Shown: positions 21,707 to 36,828 of the stretch, in pieces
Layout: the number at the start of each line of letters is the position of its first letter
How positions within the stretch are numbered: position 1 is the first letter of the stretch
Assembly: GCA_001949185.1 (NCBI GenBank)
Contig: BDGG01000015.1
Location: 600,314 to 664,313 of the forward strand
Direction of reading: 5' to 3'
Length of the DNA: 64,000 nt
From: Ramazzottius varieornatus
Lineage: Eukaryota; Tardigrada; Eutardigrada; Parachela; Ramazzottiidae
The notes under the pieces: model-generated
Seen by the model: only the letters and a program-made list of their open reading frames with translations
Told to the model about the DNA's origin: nothing
The model's database searches: none
Position numbers and translations under genes: made by a program

Positions 21707-22621
21707 ATGGCGCCAAAAGTGACGCTGTCTTATTTTAACCTACAGGCTCGAGGGGAGATTATCCGTTGGATTCTCAGCTACAGCGGTGTGGAATGGAAGG
21801 ACAGACGGATCGAACGAGCGGAATAGCCGTCGCTAGCACTCAAGACTCCTTTTGGCCAACTTCCTTACATCGAAGTCAGCGGTCACCCCGTTGCTCTAGC
21901 TCAAACCTACGCCATTGCCAGGTACCTTGCTCGACAATACGGTCTAGCCGGCCGGGACGCCTGGGAGGAAGCCCATGTCGATGCACTTGCCGATTACACA
22001 GCCGGTGAGCAGTCAAATTCAAACGGGAGCTCGGCAAACAGGTCGACAAGACTGTTTTGCCACGTGGCGGACGTTGTCGGTCTTTTCGGCTGACATCGTG
22101 CGCCACTAGGGATCACGACCTTGTTGAGTTTGCTTCTCCAAGTGGCGCACCTGTTCAGTGTTCCTGACTGACGCCGTGCGCCACTTGGAGAAAATAGTCC
22201 GGCGAGGTTCGTTCGCCTGGTTGCCGAATGCAGGTTTCGGTCATCTTTCGAGGTAACCATATGCATGCTTCCCTGTTCAGATGCTGGCCAAGGGTATTCT
22301 GCCTGCATACAAGAGTACATGGCTAAAGACGACAACAACTCGGCGGCAATGGCTGTAGAGTTTTGCACCTTCATCTCCATTAGACCCTTCCTGGAGGTCT
22401 TCGAGAGAACCCTCCGAGAGAACAAACATGGACCGACTTATCTGGTGGGCTGCAGACCGACATGGGCCGATCTCGCTGTGACCATCCTGCTGGACAGAAG
22501 CCTCAATACGCGAAAGACCCTCTTACATCCATATCCGCTGCTGAAGGATTTCCGAGAAAGGATACGAAAGTTGACAGGCATCAAGGAATGGCTTGCCCAA
22601 CGCCCGACCACTCCCTTCTAA
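21707..22621 (+). pseudogene. Sigma-class glutathione S-transferase, copy 3, with one in-frame TAG
   Basis: Two exons (21707-22004, 22281-22621) align along their whole length with copies 1 and 2: MAPKVTLSYFNLQARGEIIR, GQLPYIEVSG, then CRPTWADLAVT. At 21824-21826 a TAG replaces the Trp codon that copies 1 and 2 have at this place (RAEWP, RAQWA). Everything else is open for 212 codons and the splice sites are normal (GTGAGC donor, TTCAG acceptor). The C-terminus is a little longer than in copy 1. It is either a very young pseudogene, a polymorphic null or a base-call error. A poly(A) signal AATAAA lies at 22803. Confidence 0.85.
22059..22189. repeat. Intronic hairpin repeat, two copies
   Basis: Palindromes at 22059-22109 and 22138-22189 (CCAAGTGGCGCACCTG ... 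CCGTGCGCCACTTGG) in the GST copy 3 intron. Confidence 0.85.
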
Positions 22622-22929
22622 CATTCACAAACTTTCAACCCTATAATACAGACTGTCATCAAATTTGATACATGCGTTCGAGCTATTCTGCTACTGAATT
22701 AACTTGTAACAAAGGATAATAATTAGCACACATTGCACTATATTTTGCCCCGAGGAAACTTTCCCCAGTAATACACTGTAGGCATGTATAAATGAGAGAA
22801 TCAATAAAAAGATATTATATGCATCATCACTATTTTACTGCACTTGTGCATTCGTTCGCGCTTCATCTAATAGCCGTAATGAATATAAATCACGTCGTTC
22901 GATCATAATTCCTTACATTTGGAATTGGC

Positions 22930-24829
22930 TCAGTGACCCATCGAAGCTAGAATAGAAGCGAAAAGAGCAGCAGTATCTTTGTCACTGGCACTCTGAGAAC
23001 TGGCGAGGCGGATGGGGCTTACGCCACTGATAGGTAGGGCGCTGTCGTCGCTGTTCTGGTCATCCCCTCCCACAGCGAACTGCTGACTTGACTGGAACGA
23101 CGGTGATGAAAACTGTTGCGAGCTGGTACCCGAGCTTGAGGGAAAGACAAAGTTAGGCTGGACATCTTGAACCACGCCCACGTTGCCGTCTTGTACCGGG
23201 CTGACAGCTGGCGTAACGGGGGACTGTTGCGCTAGCGTGGGTCGCACAGGCCGACTGACTTGCCCAGACCCGAAATTGACCGGCTGACTTGAGACGAAGC
23301 TTGGTTGGCTGAACTGACTAGAGACCTGTCCAGGTTGGGTTTGAACGAAGCTTGGCTGGCTGAATTGGCTGGAGCTCGATCCAGACTGGCTCGGTGCAAA
23401 ATTCGGTTGGGTGAATTGACTGGAGACCTGCGCGGGTTGACTGGAGGAAAAGACTGGCTGAGAGGACTGCGAGCCAAAGACTGTGGTGGGGTTGCTTTGT
23501 CCGAAGGTGGAGGAGAAGCTGGGTGATGCCACACTGGAGGCTGGCTGGGATGGGAAGCCAGCGTTGAAAGTACTGGAGGTCCCTGGCACAAAAATGGAGC
23601 CGGATGACGCCGGGCCGCCTGTCGCGAAGTTTGATACCGATGGCGAACTTTGCGGGGAACCTGAAGTAAATCCAGGGCCGGACTGCTGAAGACCGCCTGG
23701 TTGTCCCGATGACTGAAGTGCGTTGAGGAGTCCACTCAGACCAAAACCTGGCTGACCGGAGAACCCAGGCTGACCAGCTTGTCCGAAGCCAGCTTGCCCC
23801 TGGAATGCTGGCTGTCCAGAAAACCCAGGTTGGCTTGGAAAACCTTGCTGCCCCGAGAAGCCAGGCAGTCCTGAGAAGCCAGGTTGGCCAGAGAAGCCGA
23901 GAGAACCAAAGTGCGATCCGAAAGGGCGACCAGCTGAAGGGAAGACTGGGTTCCCGAATAGTGAGCCAAGTGGTCCGTAGCCTCCGAATCCAGGTGCGTG
24001 GTTGAAAGGAGGTCGGCCGTACTGGGGTCCATGAAGGCCAGGGCTACCTCCAGGATAGTCATACCCATATCCTGTTGCTCCGGGATAATTACCAGGATGG
24101 CCTCCTGCACCGGGGTAACCTGTGTCAGAATAGCCAGGGTAGTATCCGCTGCCTGGCGCACCCGCTATTCCAGCCAGTCCTGAAAGGCTACCGAAAGGTC
24201 CTATTGCTCCATAGTAATCGCTCACAGAACCCGTCAGCGGTGAGTAGCTGCTGGAAGCCTTGCCGAATTTACCGTAATTATTCTGCGCCAAGTCGCCGGC
24301 GAAATCTGGAAAGAAAAGAATGTAACCGATAAATTCCGGAAAAATAAACTAAATGGGAGCTGAACGAGCACCCAAAACGATTGTGATCCTAAGTGGCGCA
24401 CGCTTACATTGTTTCTGGCTGACTGCGTGCGCCACTTAACAAAGCAATCCTGCCGAGGCCAATTGTCTTCTCAAGTGGCGCACAGTTCAGTGTTGCTATC
24501 CGAAAGCGTGCGTCACTTGAAATGACGGTCTTGTCAAGTTGTTGCCCAACTCGCAAGTGATAAATTTTGGCAAATCCGGTACGAAAATAGCCTGAATAGA
24601 TAGGGTTTCTCGAATAAATGGAAAACCCGGGGAGCTTACAGGAAGACGAACTCGAAGTGCGCCATAGGACCAGGAAGACCGCCAAACGTTTCAGCGAACT
24701 ATGCATCTCCGGCGATTTTTGTCTAGAAAAGACTCCGATAATTTTTTTATTTGGTCAACGGAAGAAAGTAAAACTTGATGGTCTCGCATCGATAAATCAC
24801 TCACCGATATGCAGCACTAATAAACACAT
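22930..24829 (-). CDS. Low-complexity Gly/Phe/Ser/Gln/Pro-rich protein, probably secreted
   Basis: The main exon (22930-24305) is open for 458 codons after a TTCCAG acceptor. A short upstream exon (24805-24829, MCLLVLHI, GTGAGT donor) joins in phase and could supply a signal-peptide core, for about 466 residues; this start is tentative. Residues about 30-150 are Gly/Tyr/Pro-rich (GYYPGYSDTGYPGAGGHPG). Then come tandem degenerate repeats of GFSGQP(G/A), then Ser/Gln/Phe-rich repeats of the SSQFSQPSF type. Only the last 40 residues look non-repetitive. No enzyme domain is present. This composition fits a structural secreted material (cuticle, silk-like, adhesive or eggshell), but FG-rich sequence also occurs in nucleoporins, so the role is open. 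Confidence 0.7.
24389..24520. repeat. Intronic hairpin repeat, two copies
   Basis: Palindromes at 24389-24438 and 24473-24520 in the intron of the repeat-rich secreted-protein gene. Confidence 0.85.
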
Positions 24830-25498
24830 TGCGTACCCAAGAAGCCGGAGGTTGTTTATGGTCTGGAAATGGACATCAACTTCAGATGGACATCAACAAC
24901 ATCAGATTAAAAGTACGCGCAAGTTCAGAGAGAAAAAAATCTCCATTGATTAGAGGCATGAATGCGCAGTCATTCTTCGCCCCATTACTTCCGAAAATAA
25001 GATTTGGTAACTCGATCGTATAAATTTTGCTCGTGATCTTCGAAGTGTCCAAGTGGACAAACATGCGGATTTGCTTCTCATTTTTCTGAAGCAAAATCGA
25101 TCAACGATCGCATAACCGCCAGTTAAAACTTTGTCGAGGTGATAATGGATCCGTCATTGCCTCGTTAAACCTTTCTGTTATGATAATCATATCCATCACC
25201 AAATTCTAATTTATTTCCGAGCTTTCTACCGTCTGAGAATCTTTTAGCCTCTGTCAGACCCCGTCCAACCAAACAAAACGCCAGAAAATTCCAAACTCCC
25301 ACAGAAGTGCTAAGAAACACACCATTTGCACAAGGGATTCGTCTTTGGTTCCTTCCAAGAACATTAAAGAATATTCTACCGCGAAACAAAAGCTTTATAA
25401 TTTATATACTGTGTAACAATGAAATTGTCCGACCGAAAAAATCTGGGAATCTAAGGTTGACAAAAGTAGTACTCAAAAAATCTTCCGTCCATCGGAAT
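24830..25498. other. Intergenic region, no gene seen
   Basis: AT-rich stretch between the repeat-rich protein gene and the 3' end of the acidic-protein gene, both on the minus strand. It should contain the promoter of the former and the 3' UTR of the latter. Nothing else is recognised. Confidence 0.35.
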
Positions 25499-28400
25499 CT
25501 ACTCTTCCTCACAATCACCTTCCTCGTTTTGGTCTCTTGGTCCTACATCATCACTTTCTCCATCTTCCTCACCTTCGACTTCTTGGACGCTCATACTAGC
25601 GTCCATCGTTTCCTTTCCAACACCTTCCCCCTCTTCCCCATCAGCCTCTTCCTCCTCACTTGACTCCTCATCACCATCTTCTTCTTCATCCTCCATGCCC
25701 TCCTCTTCCTCTTCGTCGGCGGGAACGTAGAAGCGTCGGTTGATGAAGGGCGAGGGCTTGGCTTGGACGTACATACCTTCACAGATGATCTCTTCATCGT
25801 CATCTTCCCGGTCTTCCTCTTGTCCCTCCTCTTGATCACTAGCCTCTTCGTTGTCATCTTGTTCGACTCCGCTGACATCAGATGCTTGAGCACTTCCTTC
25901 TGAGAAACCGAACAACACAAAATTAACTAGCCAAGATCATTCAAGGATCGGCCAACAAGCGTGACAAGGATGCTCTTCCAAGTGGCGCACATTGTCACTG
26001 TGACTGACCAGAAGCGTGCGGCAATCGAGAAAAACAATCAAACTCGACAAGGTCAATTTTCCATGCGGCGCAGACTTCCGGCCAATAACACGGGAAATTT
26101 GCGCCACTTAGGAGAGCGGTCTAGCAGAATTTATTTCTCGAGCTGTTTATATTGTTGGAGTCTCATTGTTTAATCGTCATTTTTTGCTGGTTGACTACCT
26201 TCTTGATTGTCTTCTTGGTCTTCTTCCTCGTCTTCTTCGTCAGCGGTGGGGAGTGCGACGAAGCGGCCTTTTCCATCCCGCCACAGTCGCTGGCTGGCTC
26301 GCTTGGCTGACTCGTCTTTGGCGACTTCTTGTGCGTCCTGTTCTTCCTCCATACTCTCATCCGCTTCTTCGGGGGAGTTCTCGGAGCTGGAGACGTTAGG
26401 CAGTTCTGCTGCTTGAGAGCTGGGCAGGTCGACCAAGGCGTTGTCGGCGCTAAAGGCCTCTTCCAGAGACTGCATCAGCTCGTGGTCGTCATCGTCCTGC
26501 GACGCGCTGACGAAAGCTTTCAGCTGACTCAAGTAGTCCGTGTCGGAGTTTTCGTCGAAAACTTCACTGGAAGATGGCGCCAGGAAAGCCTGAAAAAAAA
26601 TATTTCACCAAAATTTCAAAACAAATTCAGAAACATTCGAATTTATTCTTGAGCTATTTCTGGAGACTGTAGAACTTTGGGAAAATTTTCTTACCATTGA
26701 GCTTCCGTCGAATTCCAGCGGAGGACTTTTGCGATGAACCTTCTTGACAAAAGAAGTTTCGGGAAATTCAGCACTTTCAGTTTCGCCATCTTCGGCGATT
26801 TCGTCGTAAGAAATCTCTCTATCAGTGGAGAGTTCCTCCGTTACCGGGCCTGCTCTGTCCCTCTCCGTCATAGTCTTCTCCAGTTCCCTATCCTCAAAGT
26901 GACCCGCCAGAACTTCTTCACTTTTTTCCTCGTCACCCTCACCTGCGTCAATACCCAATTCAAACTCGTACCTCACAAACCTAAATTCACTTTCAAACTG
27001 TGGATAGCTGTTAGGAGAAGCTCGATCAGATCGTTTTACAAGTGGCGCACGGTTACAGTGAATAATACTGCAAATATGCGCCACTCAGCAAAGCATCTTG
27101 TCTAACTTATCTGCCGAGCTACAATACAATCATTCGCAATGTATAACCCTATACTTCTCACTTCTTGACTTCACACGTATTACTTACCGTCTTCGTCCTC
27201 TTGGTCACGCTCTTCTTCCTCCTCTTTCAAGATCTCGTCACGGGAGACAGGACACTGCAGACTCTGAATGTTGGTTCCTTCCTCCCCTTCAGTCTCAGCT
27301 TCTTGTTGGCTACTGGCGACCACCGCTTCCGCGTCGTCCTCTATTCCATCGTCCAACGTTGGCGTACTGACTGGCGAGTCGGGCGACACCAGCTCCACGT
27401 TCTCCTTGCCTTTCGCTGGCGACTGTGAATTCGCCGCCAACTCCTCACCTTTCTGCATTTGCAACGGATTCTTCAAGCTGTCTTGATGCAACTCCGGCGT
27501 CATCTGGGCGTCGCTGTTCTCTTTCTCTGCCGAAGAAGCTTCCAAGCCTTTCTGACCGTTGAAGTTGAAGGACAAATCTTGAGGAAGATTCTCGGCAGAG
27601 TTGGCCTGCTCAGCCACGACACTCGCTGCCACGATGGCCGGACTGCTGCGACTGCTGACACCTTCCACAAAACTCGAGTTCAAAACATCTGCAAAAAGAC
27701 GAAAAAATTCAAAATCAAATGAGACATTAGGAAATGTACAGAACATGATCAGTATCTCAGGTGGCGCACTTGCACAGTGTCATTAGCTCACAACGTGCGC
27801 CTCTTGTAATAACCAGCCTGCTCGAGTTTAACTGCTCCACCAAGTGGCGCGCGTTTACGGTGTTGTCGGCTGAAAGTGGGTGCCACTTGGCGAAGCGATC
27901 GTGTTCAAGTCATCTGACGTCCAAAAAATTGAAAAAATATTCGGAGAATCATTTTACCGTGTGCTTTCTCGACCTCGACAGCGAGATCTTCCGCCATCAC
28001 ATCGCTCGGTTTGATCAAGGCTGATTGTATGGAAGTTGTGGGGCTCTTGACGGACGTGGAAATACGGCTAGCTCGGACTGATCGTCGAGGTGCGCGGAAT
28101 GAGCGGCGGGAAGGCGAGTCAGCCTGTTGCCTCTCCAAAGCTTCTTTCTGTGTGGCGGTCCGAAATGGCAGCTGGAAGACGCTCTGCTTGCTGAAGGGAG
28201 CTTCTGATTTGCTGTCGGGTGGTGTGACACGGATAAACTTCTCCGGTTCGGCTGAAATTAAACATTTACTATGAAAAGGAACTTTCTCTTTCAGGTTGGA
28301 ATTTTTGGGGGCTCTTTTACCGGTTTGTTCAGCGACGGTGACTTCCGAGTTAAGTTTGCGCTTCTGACCCGGCATGGCATAGTAATCGTAGTCGTCGACG

Positions 28401-29086
28401 TGCTCGTTTGCCAAAGGTGCATCATCGGCCCACTGAGAACGAAATGCTATTAGTAAACGATAGAATTTAGGCTAACAATTAACTTTACAAACTCAACAAG
28501 ATTGTCTTCCGAAGTGTTGCACGTTGTCGATGTTGGTGGCTGAAAGCATGCGCCACTTGGAGAAAAGATCATGTCGAGTTTGATTGTATTCCCAAGTGGC
28601 GCACGTGTTCGTTGTTATTGGTTGGAGACATGCGCCACGTCCGCCACTCGATTTGGCTATCCATATCATGGTCGCGCTTACCTTCCACAAGAAGAGTGAT
28701 CCGACTTTTGCAGCTATTCCAGAACCGTAACTCAACAGCCTAGAAGCGGCCTGAAAAACATACCCTAGTAAGCATCCTCAACGAACGATGATTCTCGGAA
28801 CTCAGAACGAGCGGAAAAAACTCAGATAGGTAACGTAAATTTTGAACAGAATCAATCAAGAGGACAATCAAGGGGACACAAACAACTGTACATGTGAGAC
28901 GTTGCCCAGCCATCCAGGCTCCTTTTCGCCCTGAGAAGACGAAACTTTCTCCTCGTATTCCATATATTCCAGCGGTCTCTTCGAGGATGATATTTCATTT
29001 CCATACTGTCCTCCGTTACATTCATCGTTCAAGCGGAATCGTTTTGTGGACTGTCCAGGGAAGTCGCGAAGTGGCGTCTGATGCAT
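25499..29086 (-). CDS. Eight-exon highly acidic protein of unknown function
   Basis: Eight exons join in frame with GT-AG introns: 28892-29086, 28682-28750, 28321-28432, 27958-28251, 27188-27688, 26695-26942, 26199-26589, 25499-25899. The product is 736 residues. It has an NLS-like PGQKRKLN in exon 3, an Arg/Ser-rich stretch in exon 4 (SRRSFRAPRRSVRASR), and long Glu/Asp tracts in exons 5-8 that make the last third almost entirely acidic. No catalytic domain is visible. The composition suggests a nuclear protein, for example a histone- or chromatin-binding acidic protein, but I recognise no family. ATG 29086 is the first in the open frame and gives a clean exon 1. Four of the introns carry hairpin repeats. 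Confidence 0.8.
25979..26111. repeat. Intronic hairpin repeat, two copies
   Basis: Palindromes at 25979-26027 and 26061-26111 in intron 7 of the acidic-protein gene. Confidence 0.8.
27039..27087. repeat. Intronic hairpin repeat
   Basis: Palindrome CAAGTGGCGCACGG ... TATGCGCCACT in intron 5 of the acidic-protein gene. The flanks read CTCGATCAGATCG on the left and CATCTTGTCTAAC on the right, extending the inverted symmetry. Confidence 0.8.
27760..27890. repeat. Intronic hairpin repeat, two copies
   Basis: Palindromes at 27760-27807 and 27840-27890 in intron 4 of the acidic-protein gene. Confidence 0.8.
28510..28639. repeat. Intronic hairpin repeat, two copies
   Basis: Palindromes at 28510-28560 and 28591-28639 in intron 2 of the acidic-protein gene. 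The linker between them contains ATGTCGAGTTTGATTG, as at other loci. Confidence 0.85.
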
Positions 29087-29626
29087 GGCTATTGTAAGGT
29101 AGTCGGTAGGCTTCAAAGTCCGCCACTTCGTAAAGTTTATCGCGATCCACTGGATCGTTTACATGAAGCTAGTTCCTCGGTTCGTCACCTACAAGAAACG
29201 AAATGAGGAAAAACGTACAGTAGAGTAACAGTTAACATTCTGAATAAAGAACGATTGCTTTTCCCGCGAGTCAACTGTCAGTCACACAAAACTCAGAATT
29301 ATTTCCTCACCCGGCACCTATCATGACCTATGTCGGTATCAGGGGTGGGCAAGGAAGGTGTAAAAAACCTGTGATTGCATGGGCGAACCCTCAAGGGCGG
29401 CCTCGCTTTCGGCATCGAAGTAAATTAATCAAACCGAATTCAAAACGGGGAGTCGGGGACCGCTGAGAGGCGGGGGGTATCAACCATGAATTTCGAGGTC
29501 AAACTCCGACTTAGATCAAGTCTTCTTCGGTCCCATCAGTCATCACTTCTCTCATCGGAGATTCGGAGTTCACGACGATAAGCAGGAGTCTGTGTATTTA
29601 GGTACGGAAGACAATCGATACCGAAG
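29087..29626. promoter_or_regulatory. Divergent intergenic region
   Basis: About 540 bp between the divergent starts of the acidic-protein gene and the BTB gene; presumably holds both promoters. No specific motif is supported. Confidence 0.3.
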
Positions 29627-31381
29627 ATGAAGAAGGTGGACTGGGGATGGCAAGGAAAAGCAAAGACGCTGCAAGAACGTGGAGATTACCTGTTGAAGAA
29701 TTACCCCATTCCGGCCGATATCACCTTCGAGTTTGCGGACGACGATGCAAGAGTCGTCGATGAGGGAGCTGTTCCAGTGAAGAAGACTATTGCTGCTCAT
29801 AAGTACGTGCAGCTTGAAGCGTCACCCCGATCAGACTGGACAGTACCGCGGCTTCCATATTTGCAAAGCAGATAAAGAAGGGACTGGCTATGTTGTTTTG
29901 CAGGTTCATACTGGCACTCGGAAGCGAAGTCTTTCACGCCATGTTCTACGGACCAGCAGCAGATGCCGCTTTAGCACGAGTACCCATACCGAAATATTCA
30001 TAGGCGACTTTCGAGAAGCTGATCACGTTCCTGTACACGGATAAATGCTCAAAGCCGTCGCGCCATACTGAAGCAATGGAGACGCTGCGATGTGCGTTGC
30101 AGTATGGCGTTCCGCACTTAGCCATGATCTGTAGGCCCATGGTCATCGGATTTTTACGGCATTACGCGTCGTGGCCGCCAGCTGAGCTGTGGGATCTTTT
30201 GGTCAAGGTACATTGGGCTCTGAAAGGCAGTTATAGAGGAATTAGGTCATGTGCATGACAATGCTGTATGTATAACCGAAAATCCCCTAGGCTCGTACTT
30301 TGGAGGAAAAGGAAATTGAGGAAGAGACACTTGGGGTCTTGGATGGCCAGGCAGCCAAAAATGCTGCGATCCTTGCCAGACTGTAATGTCACCAAAGAGC
30401 TGCTGGACGAATACATACGGCGCTCCGAGCTAAAGCTGGACGACGAGGAAGAGGTCGAGGTCTACAGAGCAGTTCGAAGGTAAGTTTGTACTGTGGTCAA
30501 GTTACGCATCCAAATGATGTACAGGCGAACAAATGAATGGCTTGTAATGGCATAGGTGGGAGGCGAATAAGAAGTTATCCAGCGCGAAAAAGGCCACTCC
30601 CTCGGGCAAGACAGCTCCACGTCGTCCTCTTGGCGCAATGTAAAATCACGTGCGATTCCTGCTAATGACACCTGCCCAGCTGGCTGAAGGAGCCGTCAAG
30701 GTTTGTCTTGTACTGAGGAATGCCTATTGATATGACCTCAGACTTGACGTCTTTCAGGATCGTGTCTTCACCGGCGAACAAGTGTCCTTGCTGTTCGAGA
30801 AGAAGTTTTCCACGACCGAGCAGTTGGAAGATCCGTCGAATATCGTCACAGTCTTCTCCAAGAAACATCGCACTTCGCGCAAAGCGGTGGAGCTAGGTCA
30901 GATTAGCATAGAAGCCAGCTGGAAATTTAGCACGGGTAAAGTGACGAAAGAAAAGCAGGCCTACAAATTTTGCATTGTGCCGGACAAGTCGGCTTGTCCG
31001 GTGACTGCGCAGCGCTTTCTGTCGCTGTGTGGCAAAGGCTACCCTTTTTCCATCGTTTGGCATTCCTCGGAAATTATTGGCAGCACGCAGCAACAAGTGA
31101 CTGCCAGCATCAACCCAGATTTGCGCTACCCCTATCCCCTTCGTGCTACAGAGAATAAATTATCGCATGATTCAGGTGGTACTGTGGCCCTTCGCATTGG
31201 CCTGCTACCTGTTGGTTATTCAATGTTCCAACTGATCATTTCCCCGAACGAGCAAAAAGAACAAGACCTTCTAGGAGCTGTGGTTTTCGGAAGACTACAG
31301 CGATGGGACAAAGACCTTTGCGACGGAACTTCCCGTGATGTCGAACCAAATTCAGTGGACCGTCAAGAGTTCAGTTGTTGA
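29627..31381 (+). pseudogene. BTB-BACK domain protein with in-frame stops and one frameshift
   Basis: Five exons (29627-29802, 29904-30207, 30291-30479, 30556-30700, 30758-31381) have good splice sites. The BTB fold is clear: ADITFEFADDDARVVDEG, IAAHK, then FILALGSEVFHAMFYGP and LITFLYTDKCS, followed by a BACK-like helical region as in BTBD1/2/3/6, adaptors for Cullin-3 ubiquitin ligases. Three lesions interrupt it: TAG at 30001-30003 inside the BTB domain, a frame change at the AAAAA run near 30357, and TAA near 30640 before HVRFLLMTPAQL. The last exon is fully open for about 200 codons but does not look like a standard PHR domain. It could be a pseudogene or a gene with sequence errors. AATAAA lies at 31721. 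Confidence 0.65.
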
Positions 31382-31965
31382 AGATTCGTACGACGACTGA
31401 TGTCACTGTCTCTACTTGTGCTTATCTTTACTGCTGTGCAGTTGTTCTACGAGCTTGATTAGTTTTACTTGATAGTTCTGTGCTGTACCCGGATACTACC
31501 GTCAGAGTCCACTACTACTGCTACTGTATTATAAGTACTGTGCTATACTTGTGCCCGTACCTTGTGAGTTTTCGTAATGGCGGTAATTTCGCCTGTAAAA
31601 ACCAGCCGTCTTCGTCGGAAGCCTTGGAAGGACGTTATGGCAGTGTCGCCCTTGTAAACTGATGCGCCTCGGTACACAATTTTTATATATTGACTTTTTA
31701 GCAGCCTTACTGTACTGACCAATAAATGGACATATCGTTTTAAGAAGTCAAAACACCAAGGCCAATCCGGGCCTTGAATGGCCTGAGAAGAAAATGCTGA
31801 ACAATTCGAAACTAAAAACCTCAAAACACCATCTGAAACAAGAACTAGAAAGAGGCGGAAAAAAACCCGGTAACTTGTAGCGCACATACGGTAGTATTTC
31901 AGTAAAGCCCATCTTTCATCTGCCTACGTAATCTCGCAAAACTTAAATCACTTAAAAACAGCCCG

Positions 31966-36028
<4,063 letters not shown>

Positions 36029-36828
36029 CACGAAAGGTGTCTCTGAATCACCCAGATCCGAGAACAACGCACAGCTGCTCCTTCGCGATCATCCTGAATG
36101 CTGCACAGTGTTTCAAGTGCAGCCTTGATTCGGGAACATCTGGGAATTTACAGAGCGTATTAAAATCGGTTCACACGGACGGAAGAGACAACGACGACGA
36201 TCGCGATGAGAAATGTCAGAAAAAAATTCTGCTTATGAGTCATGAAAAAAAATTGTTTTTTACTCACAGCCAGTGCATGACGTAAAAACTAACGAGTGGG
36301 TGGCGCATACCAAAGTTTCCTTTAGGCAAGTACCACTAATCAGTAGACCTAATCAGTCTCAACGGACTGGATGATCTCGAAACAGTCCTTCCCCCCCCCC
36401 CCAAATTCACATTCGAGTGACACTGTCATTAGGCTTGGCGCAGGCAATTTAATTTAAGTTAAACCATTTCTGGAAATGGGCAATTTTCACCGTAATTGCC
36501 CGAAATTAACCGAAGTTTGCCCATACAGTAGTTGCCCGAAGTTACCTGGACTTCTATAATACCCGTCCGACCTATTGTGACACATTTTGAGCCTTCTCGG
36601 TAGCGCCCACAAACAAGACGTGTCTAAGCCTGTGAGCGTATGGAGGTCATTCTCTTGAAAACGCGTGTCGAAAACTGGCACAGAACGGTTTTAAAATTTC
36701 GGTCGAGTAATTTCCTGGTACGCTACGGACTTTTTTCTTTCGTTCATATGCTTATTCATTACCAGTTGCACTTGCTGTCATCCAGTCTGTGTGTAAGGAC
36801 GGAGCCGACAAGAGCACGATCTGGATAT
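36029..36828. other. Intergenic region upstream of the ACK gene
   Basis: Contains the presumed ACK promoter, a 10-base C homopolymer around 36391-36400 and no supported gene. Confidence 0.3.

Noticed and set aside
23232-24161. Long open frames overlapping the repeat-rich protein gene in other frames
   Set aside because: They are by-products of the repetitive coding sequence; composition changes with the frame and no start or splice site supports them.
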